From Candidatus Bathyarchaeota archaeon (lineage in GTDB: Archaea; Thermoproteota; Bathyarchaeia; RBG-16-48-13; JAGMEO01), in contig JAUVYS010000072.1 of NCBI GenBank assembly GCA_030602965.1, forward strand, positions 1-6,526: a stretch of 6,526 bases of DNA. Direction: 5' to 3'. Below are positions 1 through 5,431 of this stretch, in pieces (position 1 is the first letter of the stretch; every line of letters starts with the position of its first letter). The position numbers and the translations under genes were made by a program. The notes beneath the pieces were generated by a model. It saw only the letters and a list, made by a program, of their open reading frames with translations. It was not told the DNA's origin and searched no databases.

Positions 1-75
1 CTTTAATCCCTCAGCGTATTTTAAAGCCCTTATACACGGCTGGGGTTGCAAGAACAAAACTCTCTTCAATTCCAT
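1..75 (-). CDS. Glycosyltransferase, N-terminal fragment (cut by left edge)
   Basis: Read on the minus strand from ATG at 75-73, the frame stays open to the window edge and gives 25 residues. They align without gaps to the start of the intact glycosyltransferase at 2374, with 18 of 25 identical, including the block PQPCIRALKYA and then GLK. The first residues fit a GT-B Rossmann strand (VLFLQPQP). A GGGTG stretch lies about ten bases upstream of the ATG and could serve as a weak Shine-Dalgarno site. The gene points away from the broken caspase gene at 383. By homology it should transfer a sugar from an activated donor to a surface glycan or lipid, but the acceptor cannot be told. A plus-strand frame across the same bases is also open but resembles nothing I know. 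Confidence 0.75.
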   Translation of the reverse strand, partial: MELKRVLFLQPQPCIRALKYAEGLK

Positions 76-247
76 ATTCAAAGACACCCATACACATTAA
101 AGCAAAAGAAGAGGGGTTAGTCAGCAATAAACAAGTATTACAAGTGGCTTACGTTGTACAATAGCTAACCTAGATTTTTCCCTTACAAACTTTTACAAGA
201 CTAATTATCTTTATTTTGTTAGCATATCAGTAATAAAAAGGTTATTT

Positions 248-284
248 CGATCGATCGATTCTAGTAGATTGTTAAATTACAATC
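248..284. repeat. (CGAT)3 microsatellite and a 6-bp dyad
   Basis: Positions 248-259 are three copies of CGAT. Just after, GATTGT at 267-272 and ACAATC at 279-284 form a perfect 6-bp inverted repeat around TAAATT. They lie between the divergent glycosyltransferase and caspase genes, so the dyad could be an operator, but nothing else supports that. Confidence 0.4.
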
Positions 285-313
285 AAGAAATTAATAGTCA
301 AGTATACTCTGAT

Positions 314-323
314 AAATTATAAT
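314..323 (+). promoter_or_regulatory. Possible TATA box for the caspase-like gene
   Basis: An AAATTATAAT stretch lies about 60 bases before the proposed TTG start at 383. Transcription would begin near 340-345, leaving a leader of about 40 bases that contains GGGAG shortly before the start. The call rests on composition and spacing in AT-rich DNA, so it is tentative. Confidence 0.35.
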
Positions 324-382
324 AGCTTGAATTGATTAGATTTTTTGTGTGTCAAAATTAGGAAGAAAACAAAGGGAGAGTA

Positions 383-1203
383 TTGTCAGATTCTGTTCAA
401 ATGACTGGACAAAGGAGGGCATTACTTGTTGGAATAAATCATTATCTCGATGATTTCATAGGTAATTTGCATTACTGCGTGAATGACATTACAGAGCGCA
501 ATGAAGTTTTATCTGATAATGTTAGAGGTAATTTTACAACACAACCTCTTTATTCGGAAATATCTGAGAGGAAATTTATTCCAACTAGAAGTAATATTAT
601 GTCATGATTACAATTACTTTCGAGTAACTCGGAGAGAAATGATAGTATTCTGTTATATTTTGCTGGACATGGTTTTAAACAAGGAGGAAAGAATTATTTA
701 CTTCCAGCAGACGTACGTTTGAATGTTCTTTCGGAAACAGCAATAGAAATCAAATGGGTTAAACAAATTCTTAAAGAATCTCTATCAAGAAAAAAACTGT
801 TAATAATAGATGCTTGCCATTCAGGTTTTGGGAAAGGACGAACACAAGCTTTACCGACGTCGAGATCCTTTCACAACGAAGTATTTTCAGAAGCTAAAGG
901 ATTAACAATTATGTGTTCATATAAAATAGATCAGCTTTCTTATGATTATCCTGAAAAAGATCATGGCATATTCTCCTATTATTTATCAGAGGGATTAAAG
1001 GATTAGCAGATGATAACGCTGACCACATAATTACAGTCTCAGATGCTTATAGCTATGTTTCAAAAAAGGTACATGAATGGTCTTTAAAAACCCAACAGTA
1101 GCAAAATTCAACATTTGAATATAAAGTGGTAGGGGATTATATTTTTGTTAAAATATCCATAATCAGTATGAAAAAGAACAATACAAGACTTAATATCCAA
1201 TAG
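383..1203 (+). pseudogene. Caspase-like (peptidase C14) gene, broken
   Basis: The reading starts at TTG 383, with GGGAG at 374-378 as a possible ribosome site; ATG 401 is an alternative. It encodes a caspase/metacaspase-fold cysteine peptidase of about 270 residues, a usual size for a stand-alone prokaryotic C14 domain. The opening strand RALLVGINHY, the histidine motif YFAGHG (catalytic His about residue 96) and the cysteine motif DACHSG (catalytic Cys about residue 145) are all readable. Three lesions break it: TGA at 605-607 before the histidine motif, loss of about one G near 999-1001 that moves the frame by one base, and TAG at 1099-1101. After the frameshift the sequence continues sensibly (GLADDNADHI, then HEWSLKTQQ) and past the TAG (FEYKVVGDYIFV) to TAG 1201-1203. 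Both catalytic residues survive at DNA level, but no single translated piece holds the whole domain. Caspase-like proteins in prokaryotes are often linked to defence or regulated proteolysis; no partner gene is visible here. Confidence 0.88.
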
Positions 1204-1235
1204 AGGATAGTGAATAATGTTAATTGTTTTATAAA

Positions 1236-1254
1236 TTTTTTAAGTGTTTTTTTT
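1236..1254 (+). terminator. Oligo-T terminator after the caspase pseudogene
   Basis: Six Ts at 1236-1241 and eight Ts at 1247-1254 follow the end of the caspase frame, with further T runs to about 1297. Archaeal RNA polymerase terminates at oligo-T tracts without needing a hairpin, so this is a plausible terminator. Confidence 0.5.
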
Positions 1255-1307
1255 AATCCCATTTTTAACTTTTTCACCTTTTATCTAATAGATTTTTTAT
1301 TCTTCCA

Positions 1308-1315
1308 ATATATTA
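1308..1315 (+). promoter_or_regulatory. Possible TATA box for the winged-helix gene
   Basis: ATATATTA at 1308-1315 lies about 55 bases before GTG 1367. Initiation near 1335-1340 would give a leader of about 30 bases carrying the AGGTGA ribosome site at 1356-1361. Spacing and the downstream site support it. Confidence 0.4.
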
Positions 1316-1366
1316 TTAATCGTACACGGTCTCGACTTTCTAGTGTATGTTGGATAGGTGATTTTA

Positions 1367-1767
1367 GTGGCTGGATTTATGCTTGAGTTTTTGGCTGGTT
1401 ACGAATTTAGAAAGAAGAGTGAAGTTTCCAGAAGACTGGGAAATTTGGAGATCCTTTAACAAAGTCCTGGGAAGCAGAAACGCTCTTGCATTGAAGGTTT
1501 ACTCTGAAATGTTAGAGATGAAAAAAAGAGAAAATCTCAACCAGTGACCTTCAAACGTCGTTAGACGCGCCTAGATACAGCATAAATAAGGCGTGTGGTC
1601 ACCTAGAAAAACTTGGCCTCGTCAGGGTTGAAAGGTTATACAAGGGGTCAATTGTAATCAACCATTGGCTTTTAAAGAAGAAAGTTTTAGGTGTCCTTCG
1701 ACTTATACCTTCAGAATACTTCAAAAAGGGAAAATTGGCCTTATCTGATGAAGAAGAAACGGTCTAA
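1367..1767 (+). pseudogene. Winged-helix DNA-binding regulator, frameshifted
   Basis: AGGTGA at 1356-1361 followed five bases later by GTG 1367 gives a good archaeal start. The first frame (MLEFLAGYEFRKKSEVSRRL from ATG 1379) ends at TAA 1457. A second frame takes over at about 1455 (NKVLGSRNALALKVYSEML) and ends at TGA 1545. A third frame runs from about 1549 to TAA 1765-1767. The last part has a recognition-helix-like segment APRYSINKACGHLEKLGLV, followed by a short wing and the basic segment LLKKKVLGVL. Together the pieces make about 130 residues, the size of a small archaeal winged-helix regulator. Two single-base shifts make it a likely pseudogene. The helix-turn-helix call comes from sequence pattern alone; I do not recognise the exact family. 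Confidence 0.65.
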
Positions 1768-1803
1768 AAGATAATTGAAAAATCCTTATCGCACATGTTA
1801 TCA

Positions 1804-2103
1804 TCAAATTTTTCTTAGTTTTCTCCGTAGTTTACTTCGCATTTTCGGTTTTGAGACAGTTACTTTATCCACTCGTTGAATGGACGCGCCCAACTCCGTT
1901 ATCTTCTTTTCAATCTCTTTGTAAATTATTTCTTTACCGTCAATCCTTACTCTGCTGATCTGCGTCTTCTCATTCATCTCTTGTGTGGTGATGTCCACCT
2001 TCTTTACATTAGAGAGCTCTCCAAGCCTCTTAGCAAACTCATGTATAGGTAATTCATGAGGTTTTAAAACGTCTAGAACGATACGTTTAATCTTAAAAGA
2101 CAT
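1804..2103 (-). CDS. DUF211 (COG1888) family protein
   Basis: ATG at 2103-2101 opens a 99-residue protein beginning MSFKIKRIVLDVLKPHELPI, the signature opening of archaeal DUF211 proteins. The rest alternates strands and helices as expected of the family's small ferredoxin-like alpha/beta fold (VKKVDITTQE, IDGKEIIYKEIEKKITELG, then IQRVDKVTV). No signal peptide or membrane segment is seen, so it should be cytosolic. The biochemical function of the family is not established. The last 15 residues (KPKMRSKLRRKLRKI) are unusually basic and extend past the conserved core, which could suggest nucleic-acid or membrane contact. A TTG two codons upstream (2109) is an alternative start. It is intact, unlike its neighbours. 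Confidence 0.85.
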   Translation of the reverse strand: MSFKIKRIVLDVLKPHELPIHEFAKRLGELSNVKKVDITTQEMNEKTQISRVRIDGKEIIYKEIEKKITELGASIQRVDKVTVSKPKMRSKLRRKLRKI

Positions 2104-2146
2104 TATCAAAGTTCTCTCGAAAACTACATAAAATATACTGTTTTTA

Positions 2147-2155
2147 CTATATAAG
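2147..2155 (-). promoter_or_regulatory. TATA box for the DUF211 gene
   Basis: Read on the minus strand, CTTATATAG lies about 45 bases before ATG 2103. Initiation about 25 bases downstream, near 2123, would leave a leader of about 20 bases containing GAGAG. Confidence 0.5.
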
Positions 2156-2203
2156 TTATTAATCGATCTTTAAAGCTTAAATGCCCAAAAAAAAGGTTTT
2201 TAA

Positions 2204-2225
2204 GCGAAAAAGATAACATATAATA
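2204..2225 (+). promoter_or_regulatory. Promoter (BRE and TATA) upstream of the glycosyltransferase
   Basis: A purine-rich GCGAAAAAG at 2204-2211 resembles a BRE element and precedes ATATAATA at 2218-2225. Initiation would fall near 2245-2250, inside or just after the tetranucleotide repeat. The transcript would have a leader of about 125 bases before ATG 2374, long for an archaeal mRNA. Confidence 0.45.
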
Positions 2226-2230
2226 TTCTA

Positions 2231-2250
2231 GGTTGGTTGGTCGGTCGGTC
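2231..2250. repeat. Tetranucleotide repeat (GGTT)2(GGTC)3
   Basis: Five uninterrupted 4-base units: GGTT twice, then GGTC three times. It sits between the TATA box and the start codon, at the expected transcription start. Copy-number change by slippage would alter promoter or leader spacing. Confidence 0.8.
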
Positions 2251-2264
2251 GCGATCCATAACGC

Positions 2265-2336
2265 GAATGACAAGTCTTAGTGGTATCGGATCCTAGTCTG
2301 GCCTTCTATATTGACATACCGTCATTCCACTGAGAC
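2265..2336 (+). promoter_or_regulatory. Leader with two interleaved inverted repeats
   Basis: GAATGAC (2265-2271) is complementary to GTCATTC (2321-2327). GTCTTAGTGG (2274-2283) pairs with CCACTGAGAC (2327-2336) over ten positions with one G-U. The arms occur in the order A, B, A', B', so the helices would form a pseudoknot or be alternatives to each other. GGTAT (2282-2286) with ATACC (2316-2320) offers a third pairing. No known riboswitch class is recognised, and there is no T tract before the gene. It could be an RNA leader, a small RNA, or the remnant of a mobile-element end. Confidence 0.45.
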
Positions 2337-2373
2337 CTTCCATAGACTAATTTACATGGGAATTGAAGCATAA

Positions 2374-3492
2374 ATGAGTAGTTTACCTATTCTCTTTCTT
2401 GAACCTCAACCATGTATAAGAGCTTTGAAATATGCCATAGGATTGAAATCCTATTTTAAAGATGCTATCTCATTATGTTTCGGCTATTTAGGGTATTCAT
2501 TAACCAGGTTGTATGGTTTTGGTGATGAGTACTTTGATAGAATGGTGAAACTAAATTCTGGGGAACCAGATGAAATTCGTAGTTTGATCAAAGATTTTAA
2601 CCCTGTGATCATTCACAGTCATAACGCTCCGAACACATTGACCTTGGCAGCAACAAGTGCTACTGACAAGATACCTGTGATTCATGATGTACATGAGGTT
2701 CTCTCAGTTCATAACTCTGGTTTCAGTGTAAACGATGAAGCAGGCTTTCTAGCTAAATATCGAGCGGAAGAGAAAAAGGCGAATGAGGAGAGCGATGGGC
2801 GTATATACGTCAGTGAAGGTATAAAAGACTACATTCATGACCATTATGCTGTAAATGAAAAGGCAGAGATCGTTTTTAGAAATTATGTCTCTGAGTCTGT
2901 TATGCCCAAGCATTTCAGGGAGAAGCTTTCTAAAATAGACGGCGAAGTACACATTGCATATATTGGCTGTGTTACTAGTGTTGTTGAAGATAGCCACTAC
3001 GATCTGAGAAGTATCTTCCAAGAAATAGCAGATAATCAAATGCACATCCATATTTACCCTTCGAGCAACATAATCACTCAAAGCAACGATGATTACAGAG
3101 AGCTGGCTGAAGCCAACGAGTTCATACACTTCCACAATCACTTGGACCATAAGAGTCTATTGAAAGAGATCACTCAGTACGACTATGGCTGGGCTGGATT
3201 CAACGGTGTTGAAAACAAGAAACACACAGACATTACATTTCAAAACAAGATCGTCGAATACGTATGTTGTGGGTTACCTGTTCTTGCATTTCCTCATAAG
3301 ACGATTAAAAGTTTCATAGAGAAGCACGGTGTGGGCATCGTTTTTCAGGATGTTGATGATTTAGAAAAGCGTCTAAAGAAAGAGGATTTTTCTCAAATCA
3401 AAGAAAAAACGCTGAGCTGCCGCGATAATTTTTCAATCGAGAAAAGGATTCCAAAGGTGGCACAGTTTTACAGAGAAATGATAAAAAGGTAA
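2374..3492 (+). CDS. Glycosyltransferase, GT-B fold (GT4-like)
   Basis: A complete 372-residue protein with no signal peptide or clear membrane helix, so it probably acts at the inner face of the membrane. The N-terminal Rossmann half shows ILFLEPQP (6-13), VIIHSHN (78-84) and PVIHDVHE (101-108). The linker region carries SDGRIYVSEGIKDYI (140-154), a motif often seen in GT4 enzymes. The C-terminal donor-binding half has YIGCV (196-200), YGWAGFNG (271-278) and the block FQNKIVEYVCCGLPVLAF (289-306), equivalent to the nucleotide-sugar-binding motif with its conserved glutamate (E295). It should move a sugar from a nucleotide donor onto a glycan or lipid; donor and acceptor are unknown. ATG 2374 is chosen because the N-terminus then matches the paralogue at the left edge residue for residue. 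No strong ribosome site precedes it, and an in-frame TAA (2371-2373) abuts it. Confidence 0.88.
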   Translation: MSSLPILFLEPQPCIRALKYAIGLKSYFKDAISLCFGYLGYSLTRLYGFGDEYFDRMVKLNSGEPDEIRSLIKDFNPVIIHSHNAPNTLTLAATSATDKIPVIHDVHEVLSVHNSGFSVNDEAGFLAKYRAEEKKANEESDGRIYVSEGIKDYIHDHYAVNEKAEIVFRNYVSESVMPKHFREKLSKIDGEVHIAYIGCVTSVVEDSHYDLRSIFQEIADNQMHIHIYPSSNIITQSNDDYRELAEANEFIHFHNHLDHKSLLKEITQYDYGWAGFNGVENKKHTDITFQNKIVEYVCCGLPVLAFPHKTIKSFIEKHGVGIVFQDVDDLEKRLKKEDFSQIKEKTLSCRDNFSIEKRIPKVAQFYREMIKR

Positions 3493-3867
3493 ATAATCGG
3501 AAAAATATTGAAGTAATAAACACATAAAAACAAACTCGAATGTTAAGTAAACTCTTATTTAAAAACTCACATATTTCTAGTTCTATAAGGAAACTAACAT
3601 CTTATTGTTATTTAATTACTGGTAAATTTGATCTGAAATCCCCTCCTTGGCACCATTTTACGTGCATGTGATTATTTTTTAACCGTTTTTGTAGAAGATA
3701 AAAAAACCGACATCTGTTAAGCTAGTGGGTTATAATGATTTTATTATCGAAATTGTAGAATTTATAAATACAAGTAAATATGAACATCTTTTATCAGGCA
3801 GTTTATAGATGTTTTTCGAACCGAAAACTTCATTCGCTACTTCAACTATTTTAATATGGTGATTGAA
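3493..3867. other. AT-rich intergenic stretch without a recognised gene
   Basis: No frame with a ribosome site or recognisable protein is seen. A short plus frame from ATG 3540 to about 3670 (43 codons) has neither. TTTATAAATA at 3761-3770 could be a TATA box for the small gene at 3868, which would then have a leader of about 75 bases. Confidence 0.5.
3858..3863 (+). promoter_or_regulatory. Ribosome binding site GGTGAT of the basic mini-gene
   Basis: GGTGAT matches the archaeal 16S tail well. It lies five bases (after GGTGA) before TTG 3868 and eleven before ATG 3874. The spacing favours TTG, as at the GTG 1367 and ATG 4491 starts. Confidence 0.5.
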
Positions 3868-3963
3868 TTGGGTATGGGAAAAAACTCAAAAAAGAAGCCA
3901 ATGACTAAGAAGGAAAGAGAGGAGAAAAGAAAAAAGCGTAGGGAGAAACGCTCGAGTAAGTAG
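3868..3963 (+). CDS. Very basic mini-protein (about 30 residues)
   Basis: From TTG 3868 the protein has 31 residues; from ATG 3874 it has 29. It is almost entirely lysine, arginine and glutamate (KKKPMTKKEREEKRKKRREK, then RSSK). A GGTGAT ribosome site at 3858-3863 supports real translation. Such a charged helix could bind nucleic acid or ribosomes, but that is inference from composition, and I know no matching family. The frame ends at TAG 3961. Dropping one base just before it continues the reading as a serine run into the 3968-4102 segment, so this may be the head of a frameshifted gene of about 75 codons. Confidence 0.45.
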   Translation: MGMGKNSKKKPMTKKEREEKRKKRREKRSSK

Positions 3964-3967
3964 CAGT

Positions 3968-4102
3968 GTGCAGAAGAATAACAGGACAATCGCGCCCGCT
4001 GTGCTGGGGCTGCTTAGAAGTCTAACACTAATAGAAGGTAGGATAAGATCGATTGCACACGCGATTTCCAAAAATTATCTTAAGATCTTTATTCCATCTT
4101 AG
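3968..4102 (+). pseudogene. Possible out-of-frame continuation of the basic gene
   Basis: An open frame of 44 codons from GTG 3968 to TAG 4100-4102 contains NNRTIAPAVLGLLRSLTLIE, an amphipathic aliphatic segment with plausible codon use. It has no ribosome site and begins within a few bases of the end of the basic mini-ORF, one base out of frame, so a single indel would join them through a poly-serine linker. It could also be chance open frame. Confidence 0.3.
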
Positions 4103-4116
4103 GATCTTTATCCCAC
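4079..4116. repeat. Two tandem 19-base repeats
   Basis: Positions 4079-4097 and 4098-4116 are adjacent copies of a 19-base unit containing GATCTTTAT, identical at 16 of 19 positions. The first copy overlaps the end of the 3968-4102 frame. Confidence 0.65.
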
Positions 4117-4129
4117 TCAATAGATCATC

Positions 4130-4168
4130 AAACTAGTAGAATACCCGATCGTACTAAGTCACTAGTTT
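4130..4168. terminator. Hairpin between converging genes
   Basis: AAACTAGT (4130-4137) and ACTAGTTT (4161-4168) form a perfect 8-bp inverted repeat with a 23-base loop, located between the ends of the plus-strand mini-gene and the minus-strand membrane gene. T-rich plus-strand sequence follows from about 4168 on. A shared terminator is possible, though archaea rely mainly on T tracts. Confidence 0.3.
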
Positions 4169-4218
4169 ACTATTATTTTATTGATTATACTGTTTCTTCA
4201 GTTTTACCAATTTTTCAT

Positions 4219-4491
4219 TCATTTTCCTCTTTTTATTAACATTATTAACAATGTGCCCAGTACCGTCATAAGTATTGCAGATATTGCCGAGCCTATTAAC
4301 CCATCCATCTGCGGAATTAGATAATTTATCGCTTGAGTAATGACATCTCTCCAAGTAAGCGTGAGAACTAAAATAATAGCTGCTACTAGTACCCTTTCGG
4401 ATGTAGCTTGCAGTGTTCCCTTCAATTGTCTGACTACCTGCTTTGTTACCTTCTTAACTTGTCTTTCCACCTCTTTATTTTTCTTAACCAT
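4219..4491 (-). CDS. Small two-helix membrane protein, DUF5654-like
   Basis: The start is taken as ATG 4491-4489, because GGTGAT (minus strand, 4501-4496) stands just in front of it; ATG 4503 and 4497 lie upstream without such a site. The 90-residue product has a charged N-terminal helix rich in K, R, E and Q (1-32). A first membrane segment follows, RVLVAAIILVLTLTW (33-47), ending in the polar turn WRDVITQA. A second runs GLIGSAISAILMTVLGTLLI (64-83 and on to 86), with a basic end KRGK. One helix ending in W-R/N-D and then a second helix recalls small archaeal DUF5654 membrane proteins; the similarity is by pattern and not certain. It would sit in the cytoplasmic membrane with both ends probably inside. 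Function is unknown. Confidence 0.7.
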   Translation of the reverse strand: MVKKNKEVERQVKKVTKQVVRQLKGTLQATSERVLVAAIILVLTLTWRDVITQAINYLIPQMDGLIGSAISAILMTVLGTLLIMLIKRGK

Positions 4492-4524
4492 ATTCATCAC
4501 CATTTTAATTTTATTGGCATATTG

Positions 4525-4707
4525 TCAATGGAATAAATTCGGAAATTTCTTTAATTCCTTAACATAAGCATCTTCTATTGCTTCATTTTATTCTAATTCG
4601 TTACAAACTCTAATGTTTGTTTTGGTTATTTCTGGAAATACTTTTTTAAACCAAGCAATATGCTTTTTAGGATCTGTCAATTCTCTTATTAGGTTTTGTA
4701 TTTTCAC
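4525..4707 (-). pseudogene. Short gene of unknown function with an internal stop
   Basis: From GTG 4707 on the minus strand the frame reads VKIQNLIRELTDPKKHIAWF and on through KKVFPEITKTNIRVCNELE to TAA at 4590-4588. It continues in the same frame as NEAIEDAYVKELKKFPNLFH to TGA 4527-4525. The composition on both sides of the TAA looks like one soluble helical protein of about 60 residues, so a point mutation has probably broken it. The start is weak, with no clear ribosome site, and its true N-terminus may lie further up in another frame. It ends about 34 bases before the membrane gene and may once have shared its transcript. I do not recognise the family. Confidence 0.45.
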
Positions 4708-4718
4708 TTCTTTTTAAG

Positions 4719-4764
4719 AAGCGATCCGAGCAAGATATTCGATACGCCTCACGATTGATCGCTT
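4719..4764. repeat. 8-bp inverted repeat AAGCGATC / GATCGCTT
   Basis: AAGCGATC at 4719-4726 and GATCGCTT at 4757-4764 are perfect complements with a 30-base spacer. They lie just upstream (minus strand) of the broken gene starting at 4707. An operator or a mobile-element scar is possible; nothing decides between them. Confidence 0.4.
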
Positions 4765-4844
4765 AGTTCGCCTTCTCTTTCATTTCTTGCCCCACATTCA
4801 ACTTAGTTCCATTATTGTTTTAATCAAGTACGCAAATTAGAGGT

Positions 4845-4852
4845 TATATATA
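4845..4852 (-). promoter_or_regulatory. TATA box pointing to the minus-strand small genes
   Basis: TATATATA just after the stop of the broken gene at 4862 would start minus-strand RNA near 4820, reading toward the genes at 4707 and 4491. No intact frame starts in the first 110 bases of that RNA. One minus frame near 4796 (ECGARNERE) faintly recalls a zinc-ribbon start but ends at a stop at about 4750. Confidence 0.35.
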
Positions 4853-4861
4853 ATTTTATAA

Positions 4862-5258
4862 TTATCCTTGAAATACAGCGCTAATGTAGGCTTGGACGTT
4901 TAATGCAACTAGAGCAGCCTTTTCGGTCATTGCAAGGAACGAACGTGCGAAAAATTCGACGAATGCTTGACAGGTATACAGGCTCATTGAAAGAATACGA
5001 CTGCTCAACTGGACGGAGCTCATATCGTCTGTAACAGAAATTAGCCCTGAGAATACACTGAGAGAATCTATGGTGAACCGAGTCGGATTCGAACCCCCCT
5101 TGCCTGTGATAATGTCTTCTACAATTCCATTCTTTTTGTGAATCTGATTGCAATATTGGAATATTCAAAACATGAATAGCTTTAATAAGAACATAATTAA
5201 ACGCTTGAGACACTATATAAGAGATTTCAACGTGATTTACTTTGCATATAGTTGACAT
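4862..5258 (-). pseudogene. Unknown protein gene with one frameshift
   Basis: ATG 5258-5256 on the minus strand, just after an in-frame TAA, opens STICKVNHVEISYIVSQAFN and continues YVLIKAIHVLNIPILQSDSQ. Near a run of five As (plus strand 5132-5138, CTTTTTG) the sensible reading moves by one base. It then runs KNGIVEDIITGKGGSNPTRF, TIDSLSVFSGLISVTDDMSS, and ends FLAMTEKAALVALNVQAYIS-AVFQG at TAA 4864-4862. The joined product has about 132 residues. The shifted frame stays open for about 90 codons, which supports real coding. The last 40 residues are helical and mildly hydrophobic, perhaps amphipathic. I do not recognise the family. No clear ribosome site precedes the ATG. The other minus frame is also open but cysteine- and arginine-rich and unlikely. 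Confidence 0.5.
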
Positions 5259-5298
5259 TTGTTAAGAGTGTAAGTAAATGAGTGAAAGTAGTTTCGGT

Positions 5299-5312
5299 GC
5301 GTGCGAGCACGC
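5299..5312. repeat. GC-rich 6-bp palindrome at the nuoH break
   Basis: GCGTGC (5299-5304) and GCACGC (5307-5312) are perfect complements separated by GA, immediately before the point where nuoH homology begins. Its GC content stands out from the AT-rich DNA to its left. Confidence 0.6.
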
Positions 5313-5422
5313 GATAGGGCATTGTTTACTAGGTTCAGGATAGACCAAGCACTCCGGGGAGCCTGGAAGTATTTGACCCCTCTGGCACTCATTCAAGTCA
5401 TCTTAGTAGAGCTAATGTCGAT

Positions 5423-5428
5423 GGTGAT
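5423..5428 (+). promoter_or_regulatory. Ribosome binding site GGTGAT of nuoI
   Basis: GGTGAT lies within the last codons of the nuoH remnant. After GGTGA it is four bases from TTG 5432 and ten from ATG 5438. The short spacing and the TTGA overlap with the nuoH stop favour TTG, though ATG cannot be excluded. Confidence 0.5.
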
Positions 5429-5431
5429 TCC

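Noticed and set aside
3..164. Plus-strand open frame at the left edge, possibly the tail of another gene
   Set aside because: The minus strand over the same bases matches the glycosyltransferase N-terminus strongly; the plus frame resembles nothing known to me.
383..1203. Recoding of TGA or TAG (selenocysteine or pyrrolysine) in the caspase gene
   Set aside because: A frameshift is also needed, neither stop sits at a catalytic position, and other genes here are broken by TAA as well.
2749..3150. 133-codon minus-strand frame
   Set aside because: It lies wholly inside the well-supported glycosyltransferase and has no ribosome site or family resemblance.
3540..3671. Short plus-strand frame from ATG 3540
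   Set aside because: It has no ribosome site, an odd composition and no recognisable similarity.
3886..4071. Minus-strand frame with a leucine/phenylalanine-rich product
   Set aside because: It is the antisense of the lysine-rich mini-ORF; AAA/AAG-rich codons read backwards always give Phe and Leu.
4340..4567. Plus-strand 75-codon frame
   Set aside because: It is antisense to the two-helix membrane gene, which has the better start signal and residue pattern.
5071..5100. Minus-strand GGTTCGAATCC followed by TTCACCA, resembling the 3' end of a tRNA
   Set aside because: The T-stem has two mismatches, no acceptor 5' strand GAACCGA, D-arm or anticodon arm lies upstream, and an open protein frame (KGGSNPTRFTID) explains the bases.
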